A DNA stretch of 61,079 nt from CAZTTG01 sp964615935 (GCA_964615935.1 CAZTTG010000031.1:1-61079), one strand, 5' to 3'; shown: positions 49,003 to 58,074, numbered from the stretch's first letter. A program made the numbers and translations. The notes: generated by a model not told the origin, from the sequence alone.

Positions 49003-50886
49003 ATGTCGGCATCGTCATCCACTCGGCGGCGAGCACCCGTCGAGGCCACCCTCGCGTGCTGCCTGATCGCGGCCGTCGGCCTCCCCGCGATCGCCGCGGG
49101 CGATGCCCCGGCGCCGGAGCCGGGTTCCACCGCCGAGCCGAGGCCCCCCGCGGAGGATTCCCTGGCCCCGATCCGGGCGCGCCTCACGCGGCGGCACCCC
49201 GAGGTCGGGCGCCGCGTCCTGGCCTTCTACTACCCCTGGTACGGGACCGAGGCCTTCGGCGGCGCCGAGCGCCACTGGGGCGCGTGGGACGCGGAGAGGC
49301 GCGACGCCCCGGCCTCCCTGCGATGGCCGGCGGGCGGTCCCTACGACTCCTGCGACCCCGAGGTCGTGGCCCGCCACATGGAGGACTTCGCCGCCGCCGG
49401 CCTGGACGGACCCATCGCGAGCTGGTGGGGACCGGGACACTGGAGCGATCGAGCCCTGCCGGTGATCCTGGAGGAGGCGGCTGCCCGCGATCGCGTGGTG
49501 ACGGTCTACTTCGAGGTCGTGTGCGGCGAGCGACCCACCGCGGCCTCGGCCGCGCGCGATCTCGCCTATCTCGCGCGGCGCTACGCGAAGCACGAGGCCT
49601 GGCTCCGGGTGGGGGAGCGGCCGGTGATCTTCCTCTACGGCCGGGCCATGGATCAGCTCGGCGCCGCGGGGTGGGTCGAGGCCCTGGATAGGGCGCGCGA
49701 GATCGACGGCACCGACTGGTTCGCGATCGCCGACGGCATCGGGCCCGAAAACGCGGCGCTCTTCGACGGCATCCACACCTACAACAACATGGGCTCGTAC
49801 CTCGGCGTGCCCGAGAGCGGCTGGTCCGCGGTCGCCGCCGCGCACTCGGAGCGAGTCCTCCGCCTGGCCGCCGCGCGCCAGCGCCTGGCCTGCGCCACGG
49901 TGGTGCCGGGCTACGACGACACCAAGATCCGAACGCCCGGCGCGGCCCTGGATCGAGCCGACGGGCGGCTGTACGACGCGCAGTGGGAGAAGATGGTCGA
50001 GCACCGGCCCGACTGGGTGCTCGTGACCTCGTACAACGAGTGGCACGAGGGGAGCGAGATCGAGGCCTCGGCCGAGCTGGGGGAGCAGTACGTCGAGGCC
50101 ACGGCCCGATGGACCGCGCGCTGGCGTGGCGCCGGGGCGCGAGGGCGGACGGCGGAGGTCGCGCCCGTGGACCTCTCGCTCCTCTCCGGGGTCCTCGAGG
50201 AGCGGCTGCGAGGCAGGCTGGGCCTCCTGGGCGGCCTCGGGCCGGCGGGCCTGGTGTTGCTCGAGGCCTGCGATGGCCTCGAGCCCCTGAGCCCGGCCGC
50301 GCTGGTTTCCGGCATGGTCACCCCGAAGACCCACCCGCTGCTGGTCTACGCCGGTGGCGAGACCTATCCGACCCGCGTCGAGAGCGAGGGCGACGTGCCC
50401 ACCGCCCTCCGCGCCTTCCTGGAGGCCGGGGGCAGCCTCCTGGTCTTCGGCACCGGGCCGGTGCCCTTCTACTACGACGAGCGGGGCCGGCACGTGGACG
50501 CTGGCCGCCGCTTCGGGCTGCACCTCCTGGTGGGGGAGGGGAGCGCCGGACGCGACGGTCCCCGCGGCTTCGAGCGCCCCCCGGGGGAAAGCGAGCTGCG
50601 CCTGCGCATCTCGCGCCGCTTGGCCTCCCTCCCGGAGACCCTCCCCCTCCCGGCTCACGGTGACCTGCGCTGGCGGCCTATGGTCCCGGCCGGCGAGGAG
50701 GGCGGCTACCTCCCGCTGATCGAGCTGATCGACGCCCATGGCCGGAGCTTCGGCGACGGGGCCGCGGTGCTGCAGGTGCCCGGCGGGGGCCGCCTGGTCT
50801 ACGCCTGGTTCGGCCTGGCCGACGCCGCCCCCCTCGCGCCCCTCCTGGCCGAGCTGATCGAGCAGGCCCTGCCGAGTGGCAGGTAG
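49003..50886 (+). CDS. Secreted GH99-like glycosidase-fold protein
   Basis: 627 residues. Signal peptide (about 1-32). The first about 370 residues match the GH99/WbsX-like (beta/alpha)8 fold: VLAFYYPWYGTEAFGGAERH (about 70-89), SWWGPGHWSD (about 140-149), VTVYFEVVCGERP, and TSYNEWHEGSEIE (about 343-355), which carries the Asn-Glu-Trp catalytic-region motif of GH99. The C-terminal about 240 residues are a separate alpha/beta module (LEAGGSLLVFGTGPVPFYYD, 'GATase-like' in pattern) that I do not recognise. Likely acts on a mannose-containing or other surface glycan. It is transcribed away from the sugar-transporter operon across a 124-nt region. Confidence 0.75.
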   Translation: MSASSSTRRRAPVEATLACCLIAAVGLPAIAAGDAPAPEPGSTAEPRPPAEDSLAPIRARLTRRHPEVGRRVLAFYYPWYGTEAFGGAERHWGAWDAERRDAPASLRWPAGGPYDSCDPEVVARHMEDFAAAGLDGPIASWWGPGHWSDRALPVILEEAAARDRVVTVYFEVVCGERPTAASAARDLAYLARRYAKHEAWLRVGERPVIFLYGRAMDQLGAAGWVEALDRAREIDGTDWFAIADGIGPENAALFDGIHTYNNMGSYLGVPESGWSAVAAAHSERVLRLAAARQRLACATVVPGYDDTKIRTPGAALDRADGRLYDAQWEKMVEHRPDWVLVTSYNEWHEGSEIEASAELGEQYVEATARWTARWRGAGARGRTAEVAPVDLSLLSGVLEERLRGRLGLLGGLGPAGLVLLEACDGLEPLSPAALVSGMVTPKTHPLLVYAGGETYPTRVESEGDVPTALRAFLEAGGSLLVFGTGPVPFYYDERGRHVDAGRRFGLHLLVGEGSAGRDGPRGFERPPGESELRLRISRRLASLPETLPLPAHGDLRWRPMVPAGEEGGYLPLIELIDAHGRSFGDGAAVLQVPGGGRLVYAWFGLADAAPLAPLLAELIEQALPSGR

Positions 50887-51271
50887 GTGGACTGCGGGCC
50901 TCGCTGGCATCGAGGATTCAGAACGGGATGGGGCGTTGAGGATTGCAGCGCGGAATCTCTCGCACTGATCCACGCTACGGGGAATGGCTGATTCCGATGC
51001 GTTATCAGCAAATGTCGGTTTTCACATTTGTGTTGGTGCGTCGGGATGATAATTCTCTGATTGCGATCATGAGTAGCAATTGATGATTATGAAAAATGAG
51101 GTGAAACCAGAGACCGCGTCCTTGCCAAGCAGTGTTCAGCTTTTACCCTAACTGACTATCAGTAAGTTGATTATGGCTGACGATGCCAGTACGGTCGAGC
51201 CATACTCGGCCTCTGGAGAGCGGGCCGTGTAGTGCCTTTGCGTAGCGCCTCGAAGGCAAAAAAGCAACGGA
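50887..51271. other. AT-richer intergenic stretch, no gene recognised
   Basis: From about 50980 to 51290 the base composition falls to roughly half GC, unlike everything else in the window. Short frames only. An imperfect palindrome lies at 51150-51168 (AACTGACT-ATC-AGTAAGTT, one mismatch). No transposase, integrase or tRNA is seen. It may be foreign DNA, an unusual regulatory region, or misassembled sequence, since an assembly gap follows at once. Confidence 0.5.
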
Positions 51272-51309
51272 ATGGGCGCCCGGTTCTACGTTAATGTCGG
51301 CTTCAAGGG

Positions 51310-51442
51310 CAGCGGCACCCGCTGTTGGGCGCCCCCCCCCCCCCCACCCCCGCCCCCCCACCAGACAACGCCCAGCGAAGCCCCCCCACCCGGGGCCCCC
51401 CCCCCCCCNNNNNNNNNNCAGCGGCACCCGCTGTTGGGCGCC
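51310..51442. repeat. 24-bp direct repeat flanking a poly-C tract and a 10-N assembly gap
   Basis: The same 24 bases occur at 51310-51333 and 51419-51442. Between them are C-homopolymer tracts (51331-51408) and ten Ns (51409-51418). The most economical reading is two contig ends that overlap by this repeat and were not merged, with a low-quality poly-C read tail. Collapsing one repeat copy (109 nt) joins the frame starting at ATG 51272 to the hypothetical gene at 51471-51839. Confidence 0.7.
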
Positions 51443-51470
51443 CACCCCCACCCCTCGACCGAGCCAAGAC

Positions 51471-51839
51471 ATGCAAAGACGCTTCTACTCGCCCGATCCG
51501 GTTCCCAGCCTCCCCTACTGCCCCCGCGGCCTGCGCGTCAGAAGCTACTTCCTGGAAGGCACTCATTACAGCCAGGAGGCGAAGCGCGCCGTAGGCTGGC
51601 GTCACGAGATGCTCAGGTACCAGAAGGTGGAGCGCGGCAGGCTCGCTCTCAAGCTGGATCCGACCCTCGAGTATCTAGAGGTTCTCACCACGGAACCGTA
51701 CCGAGGCGACTCCCGCATGTGCCTGGTCGGCATTCGCCTGCGGCTGGAGCCCTGGTACGGGATGCACATTCCCCTGCCCTGGGAACACCCCGTCGTCAAG
51801 AGGTACTGGAGCGACGGCCCGAGGGGAGAGTGCGCCTGA
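51471..51839 (+). CDS. Hypothetical protein, probably 5'-truncated by an assembly gap
   Basis: 122 residues from the first ATG after the gap; not recognised. Sequence is soluble, rich in Tyr, Trp and Arg (for example RRFYSPDPVPSLPYCPRGLR, residues 3-22, and PWYGMHIPLPWEHP near 95-108), with no signal or membrane segment. No ribosome site precedes the ATG. If the flanking repeat is collapsed the protein would begin at 51272 (MGARFYVNVGFKGSGTRCWA) and have 152 residues. The stop overlaps the next start (TGATG at 51837-51841), so the two genes form a unit. Confidence 0.55.
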   Translation: MQRRFYSPDPVPSLPYCPRGLRVRSYFLEGTHYSQEAKRAVGWRHEMLRYQKVERGRLALKLDPTLEYLEVLTTEPYRGDSRMCLVGIRLRLEPWYGMHIPLPWEHPVVKRYWSDGPRGECA

Positions 51840-52444
51840 TGGGCTCCTCCATGCCCCGGAGGGAGCGGCAACCGGCTATCGACCTCGCCGAGATCTACGA
51901 CTGGCGGCAGGACCTCCGGGCCCTGCCGCAGGCCATGGACCGGATGGGCGAGAAGGAGCCCGTCCTGGCGGGTACCATGAGCGCCATCCGGGCGAGGTGG
52001 TGCTCGCGCTTCGGCTCCTACCCCGAGACCGCGTCGCTCCTCTCGAACGTGGCCGGCAAGCTGACGATGCACCTCGCCCACCTGGCGCTGCTCTACAGGG
52101 GAGGACTCGAGCGCAACCTGGCCCTACCCCCCTCGATCGTGCTCTTCGGCGAGGAGGATCGGGATCGGTTGATCCACCTGACGGCGATCCCGCTCGAGGA
52201 GGAGACGAAGGATGAGCTGCACGGGTTCGTCTCGGGGAGGGAGCCGTATCTTCACCAGGCGATCGGGATCACCAATGACGGCCTGGATCGCTGCACCGAC
52301 ATGCTCCCCTGGGGAGGCGACGGTCGTGACATCTGCTCGATCACCCGCGAGGCGATGGGCCTGTCGGCACGAATCCCCCATATGTTGATCCGATGCTGGG
52401 ATCGGTGGTTCGCCGCCGACCTGGCCCGGTGCCTCGCGATCTAG
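51839..52444 (+). CDS. Hypothetical protein coupled to the preceding gene
   Basis: 201 residues, not recognised. Begins MGSSMPRRERQPAIDLAEIY. Predicted mostly helical and soluble, with two Cys-containing segments (RARWCSRFGSYPE, and DGRDICSITREAM) and Trp-rich ends (LIRCWDRWFAADL). Translationally coupled to the gene at 51471-51839 and convergent with the glutathione peroxidase gene. A two-gene unknown module beside an AT-rich stretch may be recently acquired, but its own GC content is like the rest of the window. Confidence 0.6.
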   Translation: MGSSMPRRERQPAIDLAEIYDWRQDLRALPQAMDRMGEKEPVLAGTMSAIRARWCSRFGSYPETASLLSNVAGKLTMHLAHLALLYRGGLERNLALPPSIVLFGEEDRDRLIHLTAIPLEEETKDELHGFVSGREPYLHQAIGITNDGLDRCTDMLPWGGDGRDICSITREAMGLSARIPHMLIRCWDRWFAADLARCLAI

Positions 52445-52460
52445 CGCCGCGGGGGATCGA

Positions 52461-52476
52461 GCCGGCCCGTGCCGGC
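52461..52476. terminator. Hairpin between convergent genes
   Basis: GCCGGC-CCGT-GCCGGC, with an outer complementary pair GCGCCGCGG (52444-52452) and CCGCGGCGC (52511-52519) that could enclose it. It fills the 79-nt gap between the hypothetical gene (+) and the peroxidase gene (-). Confidence 0.45.
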
Positions 52477-52523
52477 CTCTGGACGCGGTCCTCCTGGGCC
52501 GCGCAGGTCGCCGCGGCGCCGGC

Positions 52524-53120
52524 TCAGCCCCCCAGGGCAGCCTCGATGTCCTGGCGCAGCTCGGCGTCGTCGGGGGTCGTCTTGGGGGAGAAGCGGGCCA
52601 GGACCCGGCCCTGGCGGTCGATCAGGTACTTGGTGAAGTTCCAGGTCGGCTCCTCGAAGTCCCGGGAGAGGAAGCGGTAGACCTCGTCCTTCTCCTCTCC
52701 CGTCACCGGGCGCTTCTCGAAGAGCGGGAAGGTGACCCCGTAGGTGGTCGAGCAGAACTCGCGGATGTCCTCCGCGGTGCCCGGCTCCTGGTTGAGGAAG
52801 TCGTTGCTCGGGAAGCCGAGGACGGTGAATCCGCGGGGGGACAGCTCCTCGTGGAGCTCCTCGAGACCCTCGTACTGGCGGGTCAGCCCGCAACGGCTCG
52901 CGACGTTGACGACCAGGGCCACCTGACCGCGGTACCGCTCGAGATCGACCGCCTCGCCCTCCAGCGAGCGGGTCTCCAGCTCCCACAGCGATCCGCCGCC
53001 ATCGCCGGGCTCCACCCGCTCCACGGGCCCGCCCAGGCGCGTTCTCACCTGCCAGACCACCACGGCGGCGGCAACCAGGCCGAGGGCGACGAGGATGGCG
53101 ATCCAGTGCATGGGCTTCAC
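52524..53120 (-). CDS. Membrane-anchored glutathione peroxidase-family thiol peroxidase
   Basis: 198 residues. N-terminal anchor (about 6-24), then the GPx fold: peroxidatic Cys in NVASRCGLT (about residue 77), Gln/Asn block FPSNDFLNQEPG (about 103-114; the common form is PCNQFGxQEPG, so Cys is replaced by Ser), and WNFTKYLID carrying Trp and Asn of the catalytic tetrad. It is a Cys, not selenocysteine, enzyme. It probably reduces peroxides on the periplasmic side using a thioredoxin-like donor. The start is GTG at 53120, with GGAG 4 nt upstream; ATG 53111 is an alternative. The DadA-like gene lies 39 nt upstream on the same strand. Confidence 0.88.
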   Translation of the reverse strand: MKPMHWIAILVALGLVAAAVVVWQVRTRLGGPVERVEPGDGGGSLWELETRSLEGEAVDLERYRGQVALVVNVASRCGLTRQYEGLEELHEELSPRGFTVLGFPSNDFLNQEPGTAEDIREFCSTTYGVTFPLFEKRPVTGEEKDEVYRFLSRDFEEPTWNFTKYLIDRQGRVLARFSPKTTPDDAELRQDIEAALGG

Positions 53121-53159
53121 GGTGCTCCGTGGGGTCGGTGAGGGGGTGGATCGGCGGGC

Positions 53160-54469
53160 TCAGCCCCAGCGCGCCGGGGAGTAGGGGGCCGGGTCCACGA
53201 AGGTCTCGACCCCCTCGATCATCTCGGCGACCAGGCGCCCCGTGGCCGGGGCCATGCTGACGCCCATCATGCCATGGCCGGTCGCCGCGAGCGCGTTCGA
53301 GATCCCCGGCAGCGGGCCGATGATGGGGAGCTCGNNNNNNNNNNNNNNNNNNNNNNNNNNNNNNNNNNNNNNNNNNNNNNNNNNNNNNNNNNNNNNNNNN
53401 NNNNNNNNNNNNNNNNNNNNNNNNNNNNNNNNNNGCTCGCCAGGGGCGGGTGTTTCAGGAAGCGGCGGGTGCCCGCGTGCAGGGCGTCCAGCCGCGCGCG
53501 AGTGAGGCGCTCGTCAAAGCCGGAGAACTCCATGGTGCCTCCGATGCGGTAGCCGCTTTCCCAGGGCGTCACCGCCATGTTGGCCTCTCGCAGGAGCAGC
53601 GGGTGGCGGGGACAGGGCTCGGGGCGGGTGAAGGTGACGGAGTAGCCCTTGCCGGGCTGGACCGGGAGGCGCGCGCCCAGGCTGCGGCCGAGCCTCGGGG
53701 ACCAGGCGCCCGCGGCGAGGACGTAGTGCCCGGCGCGGCGCTCGCCGTCCACCGTGGACACGGCCGTGACCCGGCCGCCCTCGATCGCAAAGCCCGAGAC
53801 GGGGCAGCCCTCGTCGATCCGCCCGCCCTTGCCGCGCACGGCGCGCGCCAGCTCGCTCACCAGGGCGTCGGGCCGCAGATGGGCGTCGCGTTCGTACCAG
53901 CAGGCGCCGGCCATGCCGTCCCGCAGGGCCGGCTCGCGGCGGGAGAGCTCCTCGCGATCGAGGAGCTCGGCGCCGATGCCGTTCTCCTCCAGGAGGCGCC
54001 GCTCGGGCTCGGTCTCCTCCATGGCCTCCTCGGTGGCGAAGACCTCCAGCAGGCCGGCGGGCTGCCACTCGCAGGAGAGGCCGTTCCCCTCGAGCAGCTC
54101 GACGTAGAGGTCCCGGGAGCTCTCCAGCAGGCGGGCCCGTCCGCGCAGGGTGGCCAGCATCGACTCGGGCCGGCAGCTGCGGGCGGCGCGCCAGGCCCAG
54201 CGGCAGAAGTCCCAGTCGAGGCGCGGCCGGACGTAGATGGGGGAGTCCGACCGCAGCATCCAGCGGAGCACCTTGCCCACCATGCCGGGCCGGGTGAGGG
54301 GCAGGGCGTGACCCGGCGTGATCAGCCCGCAGTTCCCCTCCGAGGCGCCGCTCCCCGGCCGCTCCCGCTCGAGCACCCGCACGCTGCGGCCGGCGTCGAG
54401 CAGGGCGTTGGCGCAGGCGAGGCCGATCACCCCGCCGCCGATCACGAGGACGTCGACTCGATCGCTCAT
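53160..54469 (-). CDS. dadA: FAD-dependent amine/D-amino-acid oxidoreductase (DadA-like), interrupted by an assembly gap
   Basis: DAO-family flavoprotein. The N-terminus has the FAD dinucleotide motif VIGGGVIGLACANALLDAG (about 9-27) and GASEGNCGLITPGHALPLTR (about 41-60), typical of D-amino acid dehydrogenase. The substrate domain follows to LKHPPLAS (about residue 344). 100 Ns (53335-53434) then hide a segment that in DadA contains W-x-G-x-RP-x-TPD. After the gap the C-terminus resumes in a different frame (ELPIIGPLPGISNALAATGH, then MAPATGRLVAEMIEG) and ends at 53160. The frame change shows that 100 is a placeholder. The gene is probably intact in the organism. Substrate specificity cannot be read. 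Confidence 0.82.
53335..53434. other. Assembly gap of 100 N
   Basis: Exactly 100 Ns inside the DadA-like gene, the usual placeholder for a gap of unknown size. By family comparison the missing stretch should be shorter, probably a few tens of bases. Confidence 0.95.
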
Positions 54470-54503
54470 CGCCGGAGAGGATACCGGGTTTCGCGTCGTC
54501 GTG

Positions 54504-56262
54504 TCAGTCCAGCTCGAAGTCGATCACCTCGAAGGTGCCCTGCAGGGGCGCGCCCTCGTAGGTCCCGCTCACCGAGATCCTCTTGGCGAAGACCGCGTCG
54601 TCGACGTGGTGGTAGGTGTACTTGTACTGCCTCTCCATGAGCAGATCACCCTGCTCGAGGAACTGGTGCACGTCCAGCTTGCGGAGGTACTTCACCTCCC
54701 GCGAGGTCCGGACCTCGTAGTCGAAGACGAAGCGGGTGAGCGTGCCCGTCACCGGGCTGGGGACCCAGGCGGTCCTCTGCTTCAGGTCCCACTCCCGGGT
54801 GAGGCCGATCTCCTCCACCAGCCTCCCGGTGCGATCGCGGCCGCGGAGCAGGTAGCCCTCGGGGGTCTCGCGGGCCAGCCAGGTCCGGGCCAGGGGACGC
54901 GGGGTGTACAGCGGACCCGCGAGCAGGTTGTTCCAGGGGAACTCGAAGGCCCGCATGAGCTCGTTCATCATGGCCGAGGTCAGCGGGTCGGCGGTCTGGC
55001 AGACGCTCAGCTCCGCCGGGGTGGCGTCGAAGGTGGCGATCGTCTGGTTGCCCTCCTTCAGGCCGAACTGGGCCGTGAAGCTCCTCCCGGGGTACATCTT
55101 CCAGCTGAAGTAGAGAGAGTTGATCTTCTCCATCAGCTGGGTGGCCAGCTCGGGGGTCCCGTCGTCCTGGGCCGCGGGCTGGGGCTCGTCCTCGAAGAGG
55201 TCCCCGGCGTCCTCCTCCTCCTCGAAGAGGCCCGCTTCCTCCTCCTCCTCCTCCTCGAAGAGATCGCCCTCGTCCACGGGCGGCCGGCCGACGCCCGTGC
55301 CCAGGCGGGGGCTGGACGTCCCCCGGCTCGTCGTCCTCGATGAGAGGCTCCTCGCCGGCGGGCTCGGCCCGCCGGAAGAGCTCCTCGTAGTCCTCGGAGC
55401 CGGGGGCCGGGATGGGCTGCTCCCGCTCCCTGCCGGACCAGTCCCGGACGGTGAAGCGGCGGCTGGTGGACACGGTGGCGTAGGCGGTGGAGATCACCTG
55501 TTCGATGCTGGTCCCCATCAGGATCGGGATCCCGCCCCGTTCCTCGTAGTGGTATCGGTGGTTCTCCTGGCTGCTCCCGCCGTCCGACTGGGTGACGCGC
55601 TGCCTCTGGGTCGAGGGCACCCATTTGTCCCCGAAGCGGAGGTGGTCGAACTCGGCGTCGATCTTCGCGCCCTCGAAGGTCTTGGCCTGCAGGCTGGTGA
55701 CGCGGAAGTCGGAGGTGACCACCAGGTGCATCTTCTGGATCCCGCCCTGGTCCCAGTTTCCTCCCTCCACCGGCACCAGCTCCATGATGTAGCCGCCGCC
55801 CTCCTTCTGTCGGGTGGTGACGTTGTGCTTGGCGAAGAGGTTGAAGCTGCTGTTGATGGTCTCCGTCCGGAGGCCCCGGGAGAGCTCCCGGATGAAGGCG
55901 CTCATGGCCCTCCCGGAGACGTGGACCACGTCCACCTGGATCTCGTCCGCGGTGAGGAAGCCGTTGTCGTCCCCATCCTCCCAGGCGTATCTCAGTGTGG
56001 CCAGCATCGGGTTCGGCGACACGTTGGTGGTGACCGTGACGTCGATGATGCAGCTCACCGAGTGGAAGACCTTCACCGCCGAGCCCATGTCGGCGTTGTT
56101 CTCGATGATCCGGGGGATGATCCTCTTGGCCTCGTCGTCCCACTTGGCGCTCACCGGCACCTAGGCGACGCCCTCCTGCGCCCGGGCCGGGCTAGCGGGG
56201 GCCAGCAACATCGCGGCGAGCGCCATGCAGGAGGCGCCCGCGATCCGTCTGCTCTCGTTCAT
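54504..56262 (-). pseudogene. Secreted protein of unknown function, disrupted by an in-frame amber codon and a frameshift
   Basis: Starting at ATG 56262 (ribosome site GAGAGGA upstream) a signal peptide MNESRRIAGASCMALAAM... runs to AQEGVA and meets TAG at 56161-56163. The same frame continues at once with VPVSAKWDDEAK and stays open to the acidic linker. There the meaningful frame shifts by one base between 55307 and 55324 (next to homopolymers GGGGG and CCCCC) into VDEGDLFEE and a second domain ending at 54504. Repaired, it would encode about 585 residues: signal, domain A, Glu-rich linker, domain B. The intact neighbour at 56294-57826 has the same two-domain plan and probably gave rise to it or shares an ancestor. 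Either a decaying gene or two sequencing errors. Confidence 0.75.
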
Positions 56263-56293
56263 GTCCGATTCCTCTCGGTTCCCGCCGAGCGAT

Positions 56294-57826
56294 TCACTGG
56301 AAGCTCAGGCTCTCCAGCTCCAGGGTGAGGTCGGCGCCCTCCTCGCCGGCCGTCCGGACCTCGTCGTGGGCCCGGATCCGCTTGGGGAAGAGCTTCCCCT
56401 CCTGCCGCTTGTAGACGTAGGACACGGTCCGGTTCCACTGGGTGGCGTCCTCGCCGCGGAACGTCCAGCTGGCCTTCTTCTTCAGATACTTCCCCTCGTG
56501 CTGGCGCTGATCGTACTGGCGCAGGATGCACGCCCCGCTCCGAAACCGGCGCTCCACGCTCAGGACGCGGAACTCGGGATCCAGGAGGGTGATCATCGAC
56601 TCCAGGTCCGCGATCCCGGTGTTGTCCTTCTGGAGCAGCACGATGCGCTCGCCGTCCCGCACGGCCTGGGAGGTCTTGGATGCCCCCGCCGTGCCGAAAC
56701 CGAGCAGGACCGCGTCCCACAGCCAGTCCACGGACTCGTAGGCCGCCCACTCGCCGAAGGAGGTCTGGTTGGCCTGCCGGAAGGCCCGGGCGACGTCCTC
56801 GGGCGGGGTCCCCTCGAAGCTGCCCTTCAGCTCGCCGGTCTCCCTCTGCCAGCGGAGCCGGAGCTTGCCCATGGAGCGGGTCTCCCAGCTCACCGCGAAC
56901 AGAGCCTCGAAGCCGGCGATGTCGGTGTCCCACAGGGAGTAGTGGCCTTCCACGATCTTCTCGATCACCTCGTCGGCGAAGGTGCGCTCCTCGCCTTGCG
57001 GCGCCTCCTCCTGGAGGGCGCGGAACTCCACGTCCCGGAGCTCGACCTGCCAGCTCCGCCGTTCGTCCTCGACCTGCTCCTGGACGCCCATGCGCTTGAC
57101 GAACACGAACCCGTCTCGGCGGACGTACTTGTAGGAGAATGCCAGCTTCCGGGCGGGGCGGTTGGGCAGGCGCTCGGTGCGGGTGGCCGAGGCGAGGTAT
57201 CCCTTCTCCTGGACCTCGGTGAGCTCGCAGGTCTCCTCCAGCTCGCGGCCGCTCCGCTCGCGAATGACGTGGTGCCAGGAGCACAGGTCCAGGGAGATGA
57301 AGTCCAGGTGCAGGACCTCCTCGTTGCGCCGGGACTCCTCGCCCTCGGTGGGATCCAGGATGTACCGGTCGCCGTCCTCCATGGCGTAGCAGTGCTCCGC
57401 CTCCCAGCTCGTGCACAGCGACAGCCGCAGGCCCCGGATGATCTTGTCCTCGAAGGCGTCGCGGGCGACCTGGTCGATCTCGCGGTCCCAGACCGCGGTG
57501 ACCCAGTCCCGGGCGCGGTTCCAGCTCACCCTCAACTCGCCCGCCGGCTGCCCGTCCTCCTGGATCGCGAAGGTGGCGACGAAGCCGGGAGCGCCCGCGG
57601 CCACCAGGGAGTAGTAGAGCTCGTTGATCCGCTCGGTCGTCCGCAGGGCCAGGGCGGCGGAGTCCGTGGAGCGGGGGACCTCGATGGCCAGCAGCGGGTC
57701 GGCCGGCTGCTGCGCGTCGGCCTCGGGCGGCGGATCGCCCTGGGCCGACGCGGGCTGCGGGCAGAGCGCCAGCGCGAGGCAGCAGGCCGCGCCCAGCCCG
57801 ACTGCGGTCCAGATTCGACTGGCCAT
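56294..57826 (-). CDS. Secreted two-domain protein of unknown function, paralogue of the disrupted neighbour
   Basis: 510 residues. Signal peptide (about 1-29, ending ASA-Q). Two related beta-rich domains of about 230 residues. Each opens with a helix and a Tyr-rich start (ERINELYYSLVAAGAPGFVA; EKIVEGHYSLWDTDIAGFEA), has a central Trp/Cys block and ends with a strand such as KRMGVQEQVEDE or KRIRAHDEVR. Cys residues occur in pairs (LSLCTSWEAEHCYAM; LDLCSWHHV with ELEETCEL). No known catalytic motif. The pattern resembles outer-membrane lipoprotein-sorting-like beta folds, but I cannot name a family. GTG at 57829 is an alternative start. The next gene starts 31 nt downstream. Confidence 0.7.
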   Translation of the reverse strand: MASRIWTAVGLGAACCLALALCPQPASAQGDPPPEADAQQPADPLLAIEVPRSTDSAALALRTTERINELYYSLVAAGAPGFVATFAIQEDGQPAGELRVSWNRARDWVTAVWDREIDQVARDAFEDKIIRGLRLSLCTSWEAEHCYAMEDGDRYILDPTEGEESRRNEEVLHLDFISLDLCSWHHVIRERSGRELEETCELTEVQEKGYLASATRTERLPNRPARKLAFSYKYVRRDGFVFVKRMGVQEQVEDERRSWQVELRDVEFRALQEEAPQGEERTFADEVIEKIVEGHYSLWDTDIAGFEALFAVSWETRSMGKLRLRWQRETGELKGSFEGTPPEDVARAFRQANQTSFGEWAAYESVDWLWDAVLLGFGTAGASKTSQAVRDGERIVLLQKDNTGIADLESMITLLDPEFRVLSVERRFRSGACILRQYDQRQHEGKYLKKKASWTFRGEDATQWNRTVSYVYKRQEGKLFPKRIRAHDEVRTAGEEGADLTLELESLSFQ

Positions 57827-58074
57827 CACCGCGGGGCGCGTCCTCGGTGCGGGCAGAGGAGGGAGCGTCCCGAGTCGATGGTAGGCGCCCGCTCTGTACC
57901 TGTCGACTCAAAGGCTCGCGCCCTAACAGAACGCGAACTTCGCCGCGGGTGCGCGGGGCACTCGGGAACTCGCGGACGGGCGTCGGATCCCCCCGGCGAC
58001 CCGACCCACCGCGCCGCCGCGCGGATACACTCTCCGGTTCGATTCCCCCCTCACCGTCACCCGAACACGAGAAC

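Noticed and set aside
51324..51330. GTTGGGC as an integron attC core site
   Set aside because: A single GTTRRRY heptamer without a matching RYYYAAC partner, imperfect arms or an integrase gene.
51331..51408. Poly-C tract as a biological simple repeat or quadruplex
   Set aside because: It directly adjoins an N gap and lies between two copies of the same 24 bases, which points to a sequencing or assembly artefact.
56161..56163. Recoded UAG (for example pyrrolysine) or programmed readthrough
   Set aside because: The stop falls at a signal-peptide junction, a second defect follows, and no recoding element or pyl gene is visible.
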